64,000 nt of DNA from Cephalotus follicularis (lineage: Eukaryota > Streptophyta > Magnoliopsida > Oxalidales > Cephalotaceae): positions 706,987 through 770,986 of the forward strand of contig BDDD01000263.1 of NCBI GenBank assembly GCA_001972305.1. The letters run 5' to 3'. Positions 32,698-42,706 of the stretch are shown in pieces. Each line of letters begins with the position of its first letter. Position 1 is the stretch's first letter. The notes below the pieces were generated by a model. The model did no database searches. It saw only the letters and a list, made by a program, of their open reading frames with translations, and was not told the origin of the DNA. The position numbers and the translations under genes were made by a program.

Positions 32698-33404
32698 GTA
32701 ATTGTCACACCCCGTTTTCCAAATAACATATAAGTGGTAGCAATTAACATAATAATCTGGCTTATCAATTTTATGATAAATTTAACCCTTTTTAAAACAG
32801 ATATATCAGTTGCGGAAGCCTTTAATGTAAGCCGAACTAACAACGTAACAAGCATCCCATACTACGTGTCACAACAAAACGACAACATTGTTAATTGCTC
32901 ACGAAACGATGCGTGAATTAACCTTCATTTTAACAATAAATATCTCCCATATAGAAGTTCACATATATAAATCAAATACCCAAATTGTTGATTCAAACCC
33001 ATAATACAAATTATCCAATTTGAACAAGTACAAATTATCATCCTCTCCAACATGAGTAGGATTATCATAATACAAATTTGCTTAAGCAACCTTCAATCGC
33101 AACTCCCAAAAATAGCCGTAACTGCACTTGTCCGATTGCTTCTGTCAATCTGAAATAGTAGGGGGTTAGCCTTTGTCCTCACTCGGCTGAGTATATATAC
33201 ATTTTGGGATCAAGTAACGAATGATATGAAATGAATGCATTCATGATGCAAAACATAAATAACACAGGATATGCATGAATAAATATCCACAAGCAGGTAT
33301 CACCCGAGGGTTACATTAATACAAGTACGAGCATATCCCCAAAGGGGCCAGATAAAACAATTAGGTCACTAAGGACCCATCAAGCCAGATCAAAGTTGCT
33401 GACA

Positions 33405-33745
33405 CCCAGGCTCAATAACCGGTTACTTACACAGCGGTGCTTAGTAACCAAAAGTGAGTCCCTAGCTACTTGCCCAATAGAGCTCAGTAACCATTTCATG
33501 GAAAACCCTAGCCACTTACTCAACAGAGTTTAGTGGCTACCGAATATGGAACTTCCATCTACTCTCCCAACAGAGCTCAGTAGTAGAATTCCTGGCTACT
33601 TACCCAACAGAGCTTAGTAACCCAAACAAGCCATCACAAGTAATTAACAAAAATGAATACTTGCAATCAAAACATCCCAAATGGGCACCAGTCCTTTTTA
33701 ACACAGTTTACCGTTTCAGCTACTCACCCAACAGAGTTTAGTAGT
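33405..33745 (-). repeat. TTACTAAGCTCTGTTGGGTAAG repeat, about 6 units
   Basis: On the minus strand, units of TTACTAAGCTCTGTTGGG followed by TAAGTAGCTAGG are spaced about 45-75 bp. Each unit can fold on itself (TTACTAA against TAAGTAG). The same series is in the other family-X solo LTR at 52640-52980. Confidence 0.85.
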
Positions 33746-34464
33746 TATCAAAATTTCATAGTCCTTTTCAAGTGATTTATAAGTATAAAATTCTTGAAAC
33801 ATATATATATATGCTCAAATATATAGGAGTCCCTTTTCAATCATTTTCAAGTAATTTTAGTGTGTCATAAAATACTTGAAAACAATACATTAACAATGTA
33901 CTCCGATCTTTCGAAAATACTCATATCCGTATAACATAATTTCGATTATGTGAAACCATTTCGCAATGCTTTTTGGGAAAATATACATTTCTGCACAACA
34001 TCATATACACATTTCTCAAATCAAAAACATTTAAGAAATCATGCGGTATCACAAATGTGAAACCCCCCCAGTTACCTTACATTGGTAACTTAAGGAATTT
34101 CCATCACAATTCACTTCCAAGTAAATTATTATGTATAAAGTACTTGACAATATTACATTGAATCAAAATGTATATCAGTCTTTTCGCACAGCATTTAATT
34201 CTTCGAAAATACTTATTTTCGTATACATAATCTCAATCAGTTGAAATCATTTATACAATCCTTTTTGGAAAATATATATTTTCACACAACATCATATACA
34301 CATTTCTTAAATCGAAATCATTTAAGAAATCATGTGGTATCACAACAATTCAATTCACAGTAGTATGCAATGCAACCATATGCTCAAACATGCCTAGAGT
34401 CATTTCTAGAATCGTTCTAGAGCCAACGGGTCCAAATTGGGTCAAACCATTCAAACCAGGAGGA

Positions 34465-34720
34465 AAGGCGTCGATGTCTTTCCTCAACGCGTCGATGCTT
34501 ATTGTCCAAAAGCGTCGAGGTTCATTTCAAATGTCAGTGCTTGTAACAGTACGAAACGCGTCGACGTTTTTCTGTAGGCGTCGATGCCTACAAGCCAAAA
34601 CCCTTGGACGTCGATGTTCATCACAACGCGTCGACGCTTAAGGTGGGAACCTTAACACGTCCTTGCGTTATGTGCAAGACCTAATGCACAGAAAACAAAG
34701 ACATCGATGCCTTCCATAGA
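34465..34720. repeat. TCGA-palindrome array 1 of solo LTR X
   Basis: Pairs around gcgtcgatgtctttcc/aacgcgtcgatgc, acgcgtcgacgtttttc/aggcgtcgatgcc and acatcgatgcc/agacgtcgatgttt, with within-pair spacing of about 20-22 bp. In LTR orientation it matches 51832-52105 of the other solo LTR. Confidence 0.85.
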
Positions 34721-34929
34721 CGTCGATGTTTAAGTGGTACCAGGAGGTATCACCTCGTCCAATCTCCATTCCAAGGAAGAATTCATCCTCCATCCACGCA
34801 TGCAATTCCAGATAAATTACTTACGTCGTAACACGCACAACAGGTTATTCATATGTATAACCAGATCATCAATCCATCAACAATCCATAAAGTCCAAAAG
34901 TAAACATTGCAGTCTGCAAGTGTTTGAAA

Positions 34930-35012
34930 TAGACATCGATGCATTAACTAAGACGTCGACGTCTATTGCCTCGTCGCATAAAGACATCGATGCTTACCAC
35001 AAGAGCATCGAC
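34930..35012. repeat. TCGA-palindrome array 2 of solo LTR X
   Basis: Four centres in two pairs (acatcgatgc/gacgtcgacg and acatcgatgc/gcatcgacg). Matches 51545-51640 in the other solo LTR. Confidence 0.85.
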
Positions 35013-35777
35013 GTTTAAGAGCCCAGAACACTGTCTCTTTCGTTCCACCCATAAAACAGGGGTACTCAACCCTTACATACATGCAATCAAGCATGGGATT
35101 CACCCAGAAATCAACATGCATACATATTCCACACCTTCAGGTGTTCATACCATCAACCAAACATCTAGTTTAATTCCAAACAGGCATGCAATTCATGCAT
35201 TTTATTCATGGAAAAACATTATCTTTGAACTCAAATGTGTACATATACTTCCCCTACCTCTGGTTTCAAGTTAGAAACCTTGTAAGTCCACCTCTTTGTG
35301 TTCCAAGAACTGGTCACAGTAGCTTCAAGGTTGTCCCGTTGCTGTAAGCTTCGAGCTCCAAGTTCCCCAAGCTCCACTGGTCCAGCAATGGTGGAACTCC
35401 CTTTTCACACTCACTGTTTCTTTCTTTCCTCTCCTTAGGTGTTTTAAACGAGAGAGAGGGGTGGGGATGGGGTTGTTCTTATGGAGATGGCTCCCTCTCC
35501 CTCCTTCTTTCTGCACTAAATGAACACTCCCGTGTTCTCTCCCTCTTCCCCATTCAATTCCTGCATTCTAACTTTGTTTCCTTCTCCTCTTCTTTTGCAG
35601 GTTGCATGCATGCTAACACTTGTTACATTCTCCATCCCTCTTCAGTCATGCAGGTCAGGGAGCTATTATGCATGCCCAACATGTCCCACTTCGCGTCCCA
35701 AGGTGCCTGTAACAAGTCCAGAATTGTCTCCCTTTGCACGTTATTCTGTCAATTCATAACATGACTGATATTCGTTT

Positions 35778-35915
35778 TAAAGACGTCGATGTCTTTTCCT
35801 CTTTCGTACAAGGGCATCGATGCCTTCGTCTGCATCGACGTGCATGTGCATGCATTTACGTGCGCCCCTTGTTCCCATAGGCGTCGATGTCTTTACAAAG
35901 ACATCGACGCGTTTA
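35778..35915. repeat. TCGA-palindrome array 3 of solo LTR X
   Basis: LTR-start-proximal array: gacgtcgatgtctt, gcatcgatgcc, catcgacgtgc, gcgtcgatgtctttac and acatcgacgcg. Last pair 20 bp apart. Matches 50635-50785 and 48088-48220. Confidence 0.85.
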
Positions 35916-36119
35916 TCCCAAAACTGCACCGTTTTGCCTCTAATTGCATCTCTTAGAATTTCTTTAATATCTCCATCATTCCTCCTTCCAAAATCTAACC
36001 TTTTAAATTTTGGAAAGCATCATTTAAGTCAAAATTTATGCCATTCTCATTAATTCAATAATAATATTTCAATAAAATTGAAATATTACATTGTGCAAAA
36101 TCTCGGGCGTTACAGTAAT

Positions 36120-36571
36120 CCTGCCTGAATCTGCAAAATCGTCAAGCAAGCTAATCGACGACTCAAAGCGTCTGCCACCACATTAGCTTTACCTAGATGG
36201 TACTGTATCTCGAAATTGTAATCGTTGTGAAACTCCATCCACCTTCGTTGCCTCATATTCAAGTCCTTCTGAGAAAACAAGTGCTTTAAGCTTTTGTGAT
36301 CACTATACACTTCAAACTTCGTGCCATAAAGATAATGCCTCCATTTGCGTAGTGCGTAGACTATCGCTACCAAATCAAGATCGTGAGTGGGGTAATTTTC
36401 TTCATGAGGTTTTAATTTCCTTGAGGCATAAGCGATCACATTTCCGTTCTGCATAAGTACACACCCTAAACCACTTCCGGATGCAACACTGTACACCACA
36501 AAACCTTTATCACCCTCTGTCAAGGCTAATATAGGTGCCGAAATCAGGCGATGCTTCAATTCTTTGAAGCT
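36120..36571 (-). pseudogene. pol: G2 RNase H
   Basis: A 149-aa frame with gypsy RNase H motifs: [50 protein letters not shown] and [10 protein letters not shown]. The usual first catalytic Asp (YSDAS) is Val here (YSVAS, codon 36485-36487), while the Asp of YSDHKSL is kept. A stop separates it from reverse transcriptase at about 36570. Confidence 0.88.
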
Positions 36572-37567
36572 CTACTCACAGTTGTTATCCCAAACAAAGG
36601 CTACCTTCTTCTGAGTCAATCGGGTTAATGGCGTAGCAATCCGAGAGAATCCTTCGACAAAGCGGCGATAATAGCCCGCTAAGCCTAAGAAACTACGGAC
36701 CTCAGTCATGTTCAATGGTCGTCTCCAATCCCTGACTGCTTCTATTTTTGTTGGATCCATAGACAGACCAGTACCAAAAATAAGATGACCCAGAAAGGCT
36801 ACCTCTGACAGCCAAAACCCACATTTATCAAACTTAGCATACAGCCGATGTTTCCTCAAGGTCTGTAACGTCAAGTGTAAATGTTCTCCATGGTCCTCCA
36901 TAGACTTAGAGTACACCAAGATATCATCAATAAAGACCACAATGAATTGATCAAGATATTGGCCAAACACCTGGTTCATTAGGCTCATGAATGCAGCAGG
37001 TGCATTGGTCACTCCAAAAGGCATCACCACAAATTTGTAATGTCCATAACGTGACCTAAAAGCCATCTTCGGAATGTCTTCTACTCTAACTCTGAACTGA
37101 TGATACCCTATCCTCAAATCTAACTTGGAGAACATAGCCGATCCTTTCAATTGCTTAAACAACTCATCAATATGCGAAAGCGGGTATCTATTCTTGATAG
37201 TCGCCTTATTAAGCTACTGATAATCTACACACATTCTCAGAGATCGATCTTTCTTCTTAACAAACAGGACGGGTGCTCCCCACGGGGAAACGCTCGGATT
37301 GATAAAACGCTTATCGAGAAACTCATGCAATTGTAATTTCAATTCCTTCAACTCAGGAGGGGCCATATGATACAGAGCTCTCGATATAGGTGTTGTTCCC
37401 TGTAGAAGATCTATAGCAAACTCCACACTCCTCTCAGGAGGCAGGGATGTCAACTCCTTTAGAAACACATCTGGGTACTCACAGACAATTGGAACGTCCT
37501 CCAGCTGCAGAACCCATTTCCTATCATCAGTCGCATACGCCAAGTATCCACTATAACCTTGTTTCAA
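36572..37567 (-). pseudogene. pol: G2 reverse transcriptase
   Basis: Gypsy reverse transcriptase in two frames. 37214-37567 has [20 protein letters not shown] and [20 protein letters not shown]. 36572-37162 has [34 protein letters not shown] and the catalytic [12 protein letters not shown], then [19 protein letters not shown]. The break near 37165-37213 includes a stop after VDYQ. The active site (FIDD) is intact. Confidence 0.92.
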
Positions 37568-37599
37568 AAGTATGTCAGCATGTATAGCAGAAATCGTCC

Positions 37600-37983
37600 G
37601 AACTGCCTATTGTTCTAAGGTCCCAATAAACTGGAACTGAGGTTGTCCCTGTATACTAAAGGTTACAATCTTTCCATTACAATCCACATGATAATAACGT
37701 GCCGATAACCAATCCATGCCAAGAATTACATCTAGTTCACCCATAGGCAGCACAATCAGATCGGCTAGCAAGCTCTAGCCAACAATCTCTATAACACAAT
37801 AGTTACATATCCATTTTGCAATCACAGATTCTCCCACAGGAGTACTAACCTCAATTGTAAGAGGTAAACACTCGGGGTCCACAGAAATATGGCATATAAA
37901 ATGTGATGCGATGTATGAATGAGATGAGCCCGAATCAATAAGAGACTGTGCCATAGATCAAGAAATATAAACCATACCTCTAA
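37600..37983 (-). pseudogene. pol: G2 protease
   Basis: Reads SLIDSGSSHSYIASHF (about 37910-37955), the retropepsin DSG, then LDVILGMDWLSARYYHVDCN (about 37690-37740), which fits the conserved end of the gypsy protease. Stops interrupt both sides. Confidence 0.8.
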
Positions 37984-38611
37984 TCACTGAGGTAGATCCT
38001 CTTGCTGCCCTCTGGTCCATCGCATATACTCTACCCTGTACGGTAGGTGTTGACCCCATCGGTTGTTTCCCTTGGTCTCTTCCGGTTGTTGAAGGTTTAT
38101 TGGTAACTTGACGGGCATATTGCTGACAGGAACCACTGCCTTATTGATACCCCGTATTCTGGTTCTACTGAGAACCTCCATATGCTCCACCTGAACTTAG
38201 CCCAGGCTGATCCCCGGAACCATATCTGCTATGAGGGCACTCCCTAGTGCTATAATCGGAAGCCCCACATACCATACATTTACCAGCTCTCCACCAGCAA
38301 TCATCAGATGTGTGGTTTGTGCGCCCACAGTGTACGCACGGCTCAATGGGAGCCTGGACGCTACCACTGGATAGTCTAGAACGACTTCCCTGGGAAGATT
38401 TCCTCCTTTGATCTCTCTGCTTATAACCATGACTCCTTTGGTGTGAACTTCTAGACTGTCCTATCTGACCAGAAAACCCAGGTGAATTGCCAGCACTCTG
38501 AGGTGAACTACTCTGTCCAGGACTGCTATTTCCTGACCTGGGAGACTTGTTGCTACTCCTCGAACTCCTTCCTGATCGTCCACCTGAGGAAAATGGTCTT
38601 TTGTTATCATT
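37984..38611 (-). pseudogene. gag: G2 gag zinc-knuckle region
   Basis: Two Cys-rich knuckles, CVHCGRTNHTSDDC (38297-38338) and CMVCGASDYSTREC (38237-38278; His replaced by Tyr-Ser), follow a Ser/Gly/Gln-rich linker. Frame changes are present, with no continuous ORF. Confidence 0.8.
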
Positions 38612-39488
38612 CTAAATTCTCAAGTTACGCATCTGAGCAATTACTAGCTCAATCTGTCTAGCTTTACTAGCTATCTCCGAAAAGGATCTCAGCCGTTGCG
38701 GTACCAATTTCAGTCGAATATCAGGCCTCGACCCATTCAGGAACTTCTTAGTTCTCCTAGCCTCTGAGCTAACCAGGTAAGGGGAAACTCTCGCTAGTTC
38801 GCTGAACTTGGCTTCATACTGGAGTATTGTCATATCACCTTGTGTCAGTCCAAGAAACTCAGTTTCCATTCTATCTGTCAATCTCAGGGAAATAATTTTC
38901 ATTAAATTCCTTCATAAATACGTACCAAGATCTCTGAACCCTTGATTCTTCCCATGTAGATTTGACCATTCTCCACCAGTGTTCTGCCTCACCTTGTAAC
39001 ATATAAGAGGCGAAGGTGGTTTTATCCACATCCGAACATCCCAACACATCAAAAATCTTTTCAATCTGCATTATCCACCGATCAGAAGACATAGCGTCTG
39101 GTTCTCCCATAAAGACTGGAGGCTTCGATTTCAAAAACCGGGTCAAGGAATCCTCCATCTCAGTAGGCATATCAACTGATCTCCTTGCCATATCTGCACG
39201 GCTGGCCGGTCTTACTACCGGAGTCTGTTCAGGTGCTTCTGCTGCACCCCTCGCTGGTATTTCAACAGGAGTTTCGTCTACTGTAGTCCCTTGTCGACGC
39301 ATAAATGTATTCATCCGAGCCATCATAGAACGCACTTCTCTCAGAAGGCCCCTAGATTCCTCTCGGACAAGAGCAACATCCTCTGCTTCTGGGGTTGCAC
39401 TTTCTTCTTCTGCAGCTCTAACTAGGGTCCATCTAGTTGTAGGCCCGGTTACTCCTCCTCTTGTGGCTCTACTGCGTTGACCTTCCAT
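38612..39488 (-). pseudogene. gag: G2 gag core
   Basis: Starts MEGQRSRATRGG at 39488 and runs 205 aa with the retrotransposon-gag core: FLKSKPPVFMGEPDAMSSD, WIMQIEKIFDVLGCSD, FASYMLQGEAEHWWRMV. It then shifts frame near 38880 to EFLGLTQGDMTILQYEAKFS and RTKKFLNGSRPDIRLKL (38612-38902). One frameshift splits an otherwise readable gag. Confidence 0.9.
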
Positions 39489-39756
39489 ACCTACCTTGTA
39501 TAAGAGACAAAAGTCAGCTATCGATTTCCATAATCATAATTCCACGACAATTACAAAATCACAATTCATCAATATCTCTTAACTCCATTAAGAGCAAACT
39601 TATACATAACACTTAACCTTACGAACTAAACATAACGTTTATCATCATTCCTCAACTCCAAGTAGCTCCAAATATAGCACTTTATCGACCAATTACCTCA
39701 ATCATTCTCAATTTCCATAGCCAAGGACCCTATCCCTGCGTATCCAGTATAGGACT
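39489..39756 (-). other. G2 leader
   Basis: About 270 bp between gag Met and primer site. No ORF or repeat seen. Confidence 0.6.
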
Positions 39757-39770
39757 GGCTCTGATACAAA
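39757..39770 (-). promoter_or_regulatory. G2 primer binding site
   Basis: TTTGTATCAGAGCC on the minus strand, close to the initiator tRNA-Met complement (TGGTATCAGAGC) with one change, three bases from the LTR. Confidence 0.8.
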
Positions 39771-39773
39771 GTC

Positions 39774-40838
39774 TGTCACGCCCCGAACCGCAAGAGCAAA
39801 CCTCCACGATCCGACGCGCGACGTGCATTTCCTTCAACCATTCATATCATATATAATCAACCTCCAAAAAGTGCTATAAATTTAAAATTTCAAACAATCA
39901 TTTATGTCGGCGGAATAATTAGATTAAATAAAGTCTAACTCTTATAATCTCCCGAAATTTTGGCATGAAGTATTCATTTATCAGACTATATCCCCTTGTA
40001 AAGAAAACACATTTATATAATATGGGCTCACCCCTCAACAACCACACTCCCGTAGGAGGAAATCAGCTAAGTATCACATTTTGAGGTTCCGTCCATATCT
40101 TGTACATCAGCACAAATATATATAAGTCACTGCCATAAGCCGACAGGTCGATAGCTGGAAATAAACATGTCTCTTATAATCATTGTCTAATAGGTTCGTC
40201 CAATACAAGCTTTATATAAGTAAAGACATAAAGTAACCACACATAGTCATATATGACAACAACATAATCCCACAGTACTACTATCAAGGTCCTTGTTAAG
40301 CATCCATTCGTTCCGGTCCGTATCACTGTGATCCATCACTTGGGCCTGACCCATTCCATTACAGTGAAGTGAAATGAAATGGGTCAGCGACATAAGGCCG
40401 GTAGGTATACCACATGCCATGTATGCAAAATTATAAGGATATGCTATGCTTGCCACAGGGTAGTAAGGTGCTATGCATGCATCCAGTGTAATCATAAATC
40501 ATGTGTGAACAATATATATATATATATATATGTCAATATGCCATGTGATGTCATGTGTATAAATGGAAATTGCGGACAGCTTCAATATACCAGCCATCCC
40601 TAAGTGGGGTATATCTAGCTACTCCTAATCATGTCAAGGCCATAGGCATGTAGATAATCCATGTATCAATCCATATCAATTATAGGGGTAATCAGTCCAT
40701 AGGGTCCATCCCACCCTTGACGCACTTTTGGTGTCATGGAGGAGTGAGGAATGAGATAATACTGACCATGTCATTTATTCATAATTTATATGGGTCCTCC
40801 CAATGTGTGGGGTCGACTCCATGTATTTGGGTCCTCCC
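39774..40838 (-). repeat. G2 5' LTR (interrupted)
   Basis: Starts TGTCACGCCCCGAACC and follows the 3' LTR closely up to GGGTCCTCCC, where G3 begins. It includes the GACCCATT hairpin (about 40345-40385) and an AT run. The rest of this LTR is beyond G3, outside the window. Confidence 0.9.
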
Positions 40839-41159
40839 TGTAATGCCCCAAACCCCAAGGGTCCACCCCCAAGATTTGACGCGCTACTAACAGTATCATT
40901 CATTTACTAATTTCAGTGGAAATTAAAAATATTTGAACAATATAATAATGCATGCGGAACGGTCCAATGAAACATCATTTATGTGGATAAAAACCAATGT
41001 TATATAATACAGTCCGACATATAGCTCTGCCACAAGCCGGCAGGTCATAGAACAAAAAATACAACATTCTTAGGCTTCTGGGTCGTCAAATTGCAATAAA
41101 TGGAGGAGAATCACCTAGGGCTTCAGTCCTTAGCTTGCCGCGAAGCTCCACCTGTGCCT

Positions 41160-41187
41160 GACCCATTACATTAAAATGCAATGGGTC
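41160..41187. promoter_or_regulatory. LTR hairpin GACCCATT...AATGGGTC (G3)
   Basis: GACCCATTaCATT and AATGcAATGGGTC with a very short loop, then CAGCGAC. Same stem as in the G2 LTR although the LTRs otherwise differ, which suggests a conserved structural element. Confidence 0.75.
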
Positions 41188-41570
41188 AGCGACCACTGGT
41201 CGTGTAGGAACTACCACAATGCATTTATGAAATACAGATGCAGCAAGCGTATCCTATGCAAATGAGAGATGCAATAACCATACAATCCATACAGTATACA
41301 GTACAGTATAACGCTCTATTTGGTATAACAGTCATTTGCAGTAAATCCTTCCTCGGCATCCCCTTCTAAAGGAGGAGTGATAACGTACTCAAGACGTTAA
41401 GGTAGAGGAGCCGGGATAGGAATAACATTAAAATTTAGGCAGACCGGTTCCTCAGATTCCTCGGCTTCAGGAAGAGAAATATACGCGCTCTAGGCGTAAC
41501 AGGTAGAGGAGAGGAGAACAACATTTGTTATACCGTAATAGTTATTCCGTAATAATAATAACCATAATTG

Positions 41571-41800
41571 TGGCTCATCTCGGTCGATGATCTGTTGGCT
41601 CATCTCGGTCGATGATCTGTTGGCTCATCTCAATTGGTGATCCGACGGCTCATCTCGGTCGGTGATCCATTGGGCTATCTCGGTGACCCTCCTGGTTCAG
41701 CTAAATTTGGTGACCCATTAGGTCATCTCAGAAATAGCCTTATTGGCTCATCTCTATGGTGATCCCCATAGGGCTCATCTTAGTGGTGATCTAGTACATT
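41571..41800 (+). repeat. 25-28-bp minisatellite, about 8 units
   Basis: Units like GGCTCATCTCGGTCGATGAT; the first copies are exactly 25 bp apart and later ones are diverged (GGCTCATCTCTATGGTGATCC). Confidence 0.88.
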
Positions 41801-42706
41801 ACATTTCACTACACTACATTAATATTACACTTTATTTGTATGTGGTCTGCCTTATTGCTCTACATTACTATCCACTCCACTGCATTTATCAGTTCACTAA
41901 ACTCATAGTTGTACTTGCCCTTCTTTCCATTAAATAATCCACTCTTTTACTGTAGCCAACATCAAGTCAATCACTCACATTTATATATATATATTAATTC
42001 CACTTTAGAGGATAGTTCTATCACACTAGGCATAAATGCATGTTTAGAACACATGCCATGCCATGCATAAGATATAATGTGTGCATGCTGTGACACCTAC
42101 CAGGACATACACATGCTCAAGAAATATGCATGTTGGGCACCATCTCAGAAGCAGCCCACGGTCTCCTTCCGCAGGAAAGAGCTCGGTACTTTATACTTGG
42201 TACTTGATGCTCGGCTCTTGGCCAGGTCTGTACACCCCAGTGGTGAGCTCGGTGCTTAGCTTGGGAGAGCTTGGGATGCATGTGATGCACTAGGCATCCT
42301 CGGACGCATGCTTGTGGAAGGTCACCATTGTAGAGGAGAGCTCCATACTGGCATCCTCAGCACCTTGGGGCATGCACAGGACGCATGCAGTGGACAAGGA
42401 ATCATTGACCTAAAGACACTGGCGTAACCTTAGCACATCATGGTAGCTCTGGCATGTGGCTACTCAGCACACCATGGCAGCTCAGCACACTTCCTCAGCA
42501 CACCATGGAAGCTCTGGCACGTCCACTGTGGGGAGCTAGGCAATGGTGCCATGGAACACATAGATCCTTAAAGCACGACACTTACAATGGAGCTCAGATA
42601 TGGAGTTGTATGCTCGGGTGTGTATGCATGGTGGAGCTCAAGTGTACTGTTCGAATGTTTGCACCTGGATGCCAGGCTCGGATGTATGGCATCTCAGGGC
42701 ATGGCC

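Larger units (their letters stand above)
32703..36114 (-). mobile_element. Solo LTR of gypsy family X (3.4 kb)
   Basis: TGTAACGCCCGAGATT...GGGGTGTGACA on the minus strand, with TSD gtaat at 32698-32702 and 36115-36119, inside G2 pol. No internal region, purine tract or primer site, so it is a solo LTR left by LTR-LTR recombination. It is related to the solo LTR at 50433-53181 and to the GX LTR (47920-53468). It contains TCGA-palindrome arrays (34465-34720, 34930-35012, 35778-35915), a hairpin-type tandem repeat (33405-33745) and the conserved block GTTAGCCTTTGTCCTCACTC (33160-33190). Short ORFs inside have no recognisable domain. Confidence 0.93.
21381..40838 (-). mobile_element. G2: Ty3/gypsy element hosting two insertions
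   Basis: Minus-strand gypsy element with 3' LTR (21381-23744 plus 30911-31286), integrase, [solo LTR insertion], RNase H, reverse transcriptase, protease, gag, primer site and 5' LTR (39774-40838, cut by G3). LTR starts are alike (TGTCACGCCCCGAACC), and LTR length without S1 is about 2.74 kb. Pol order (RT-RNase H-integrase) is that of gypsy elements. Many stops and frameshifts are present, so it is dead. Its left flank is the C2 leader. Confidence 0.9.
40839..42706 (-). repeat. G3 3' LTR, part 1
   Basis: Holds a tight hairpin (41160-41187), a 25-bp minisatellite (41571-41800) and a stretch rich in CTCGG, GCATG and CATGG (42080-42706) that resumes after C3 at 60436. Short ORFs here are without domains. 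Confidence 0.85.

Noticed and set aside
42060..42706. Host gene in the CTCGG/CATGG-rich stretch (ORFs at 42077-42824 and 60446-60992)
   Set aside because: The stretch continues across the C3 insertion and ends in a typical gypsy LTR terminus with a purine tract, so it is LTR sequence.
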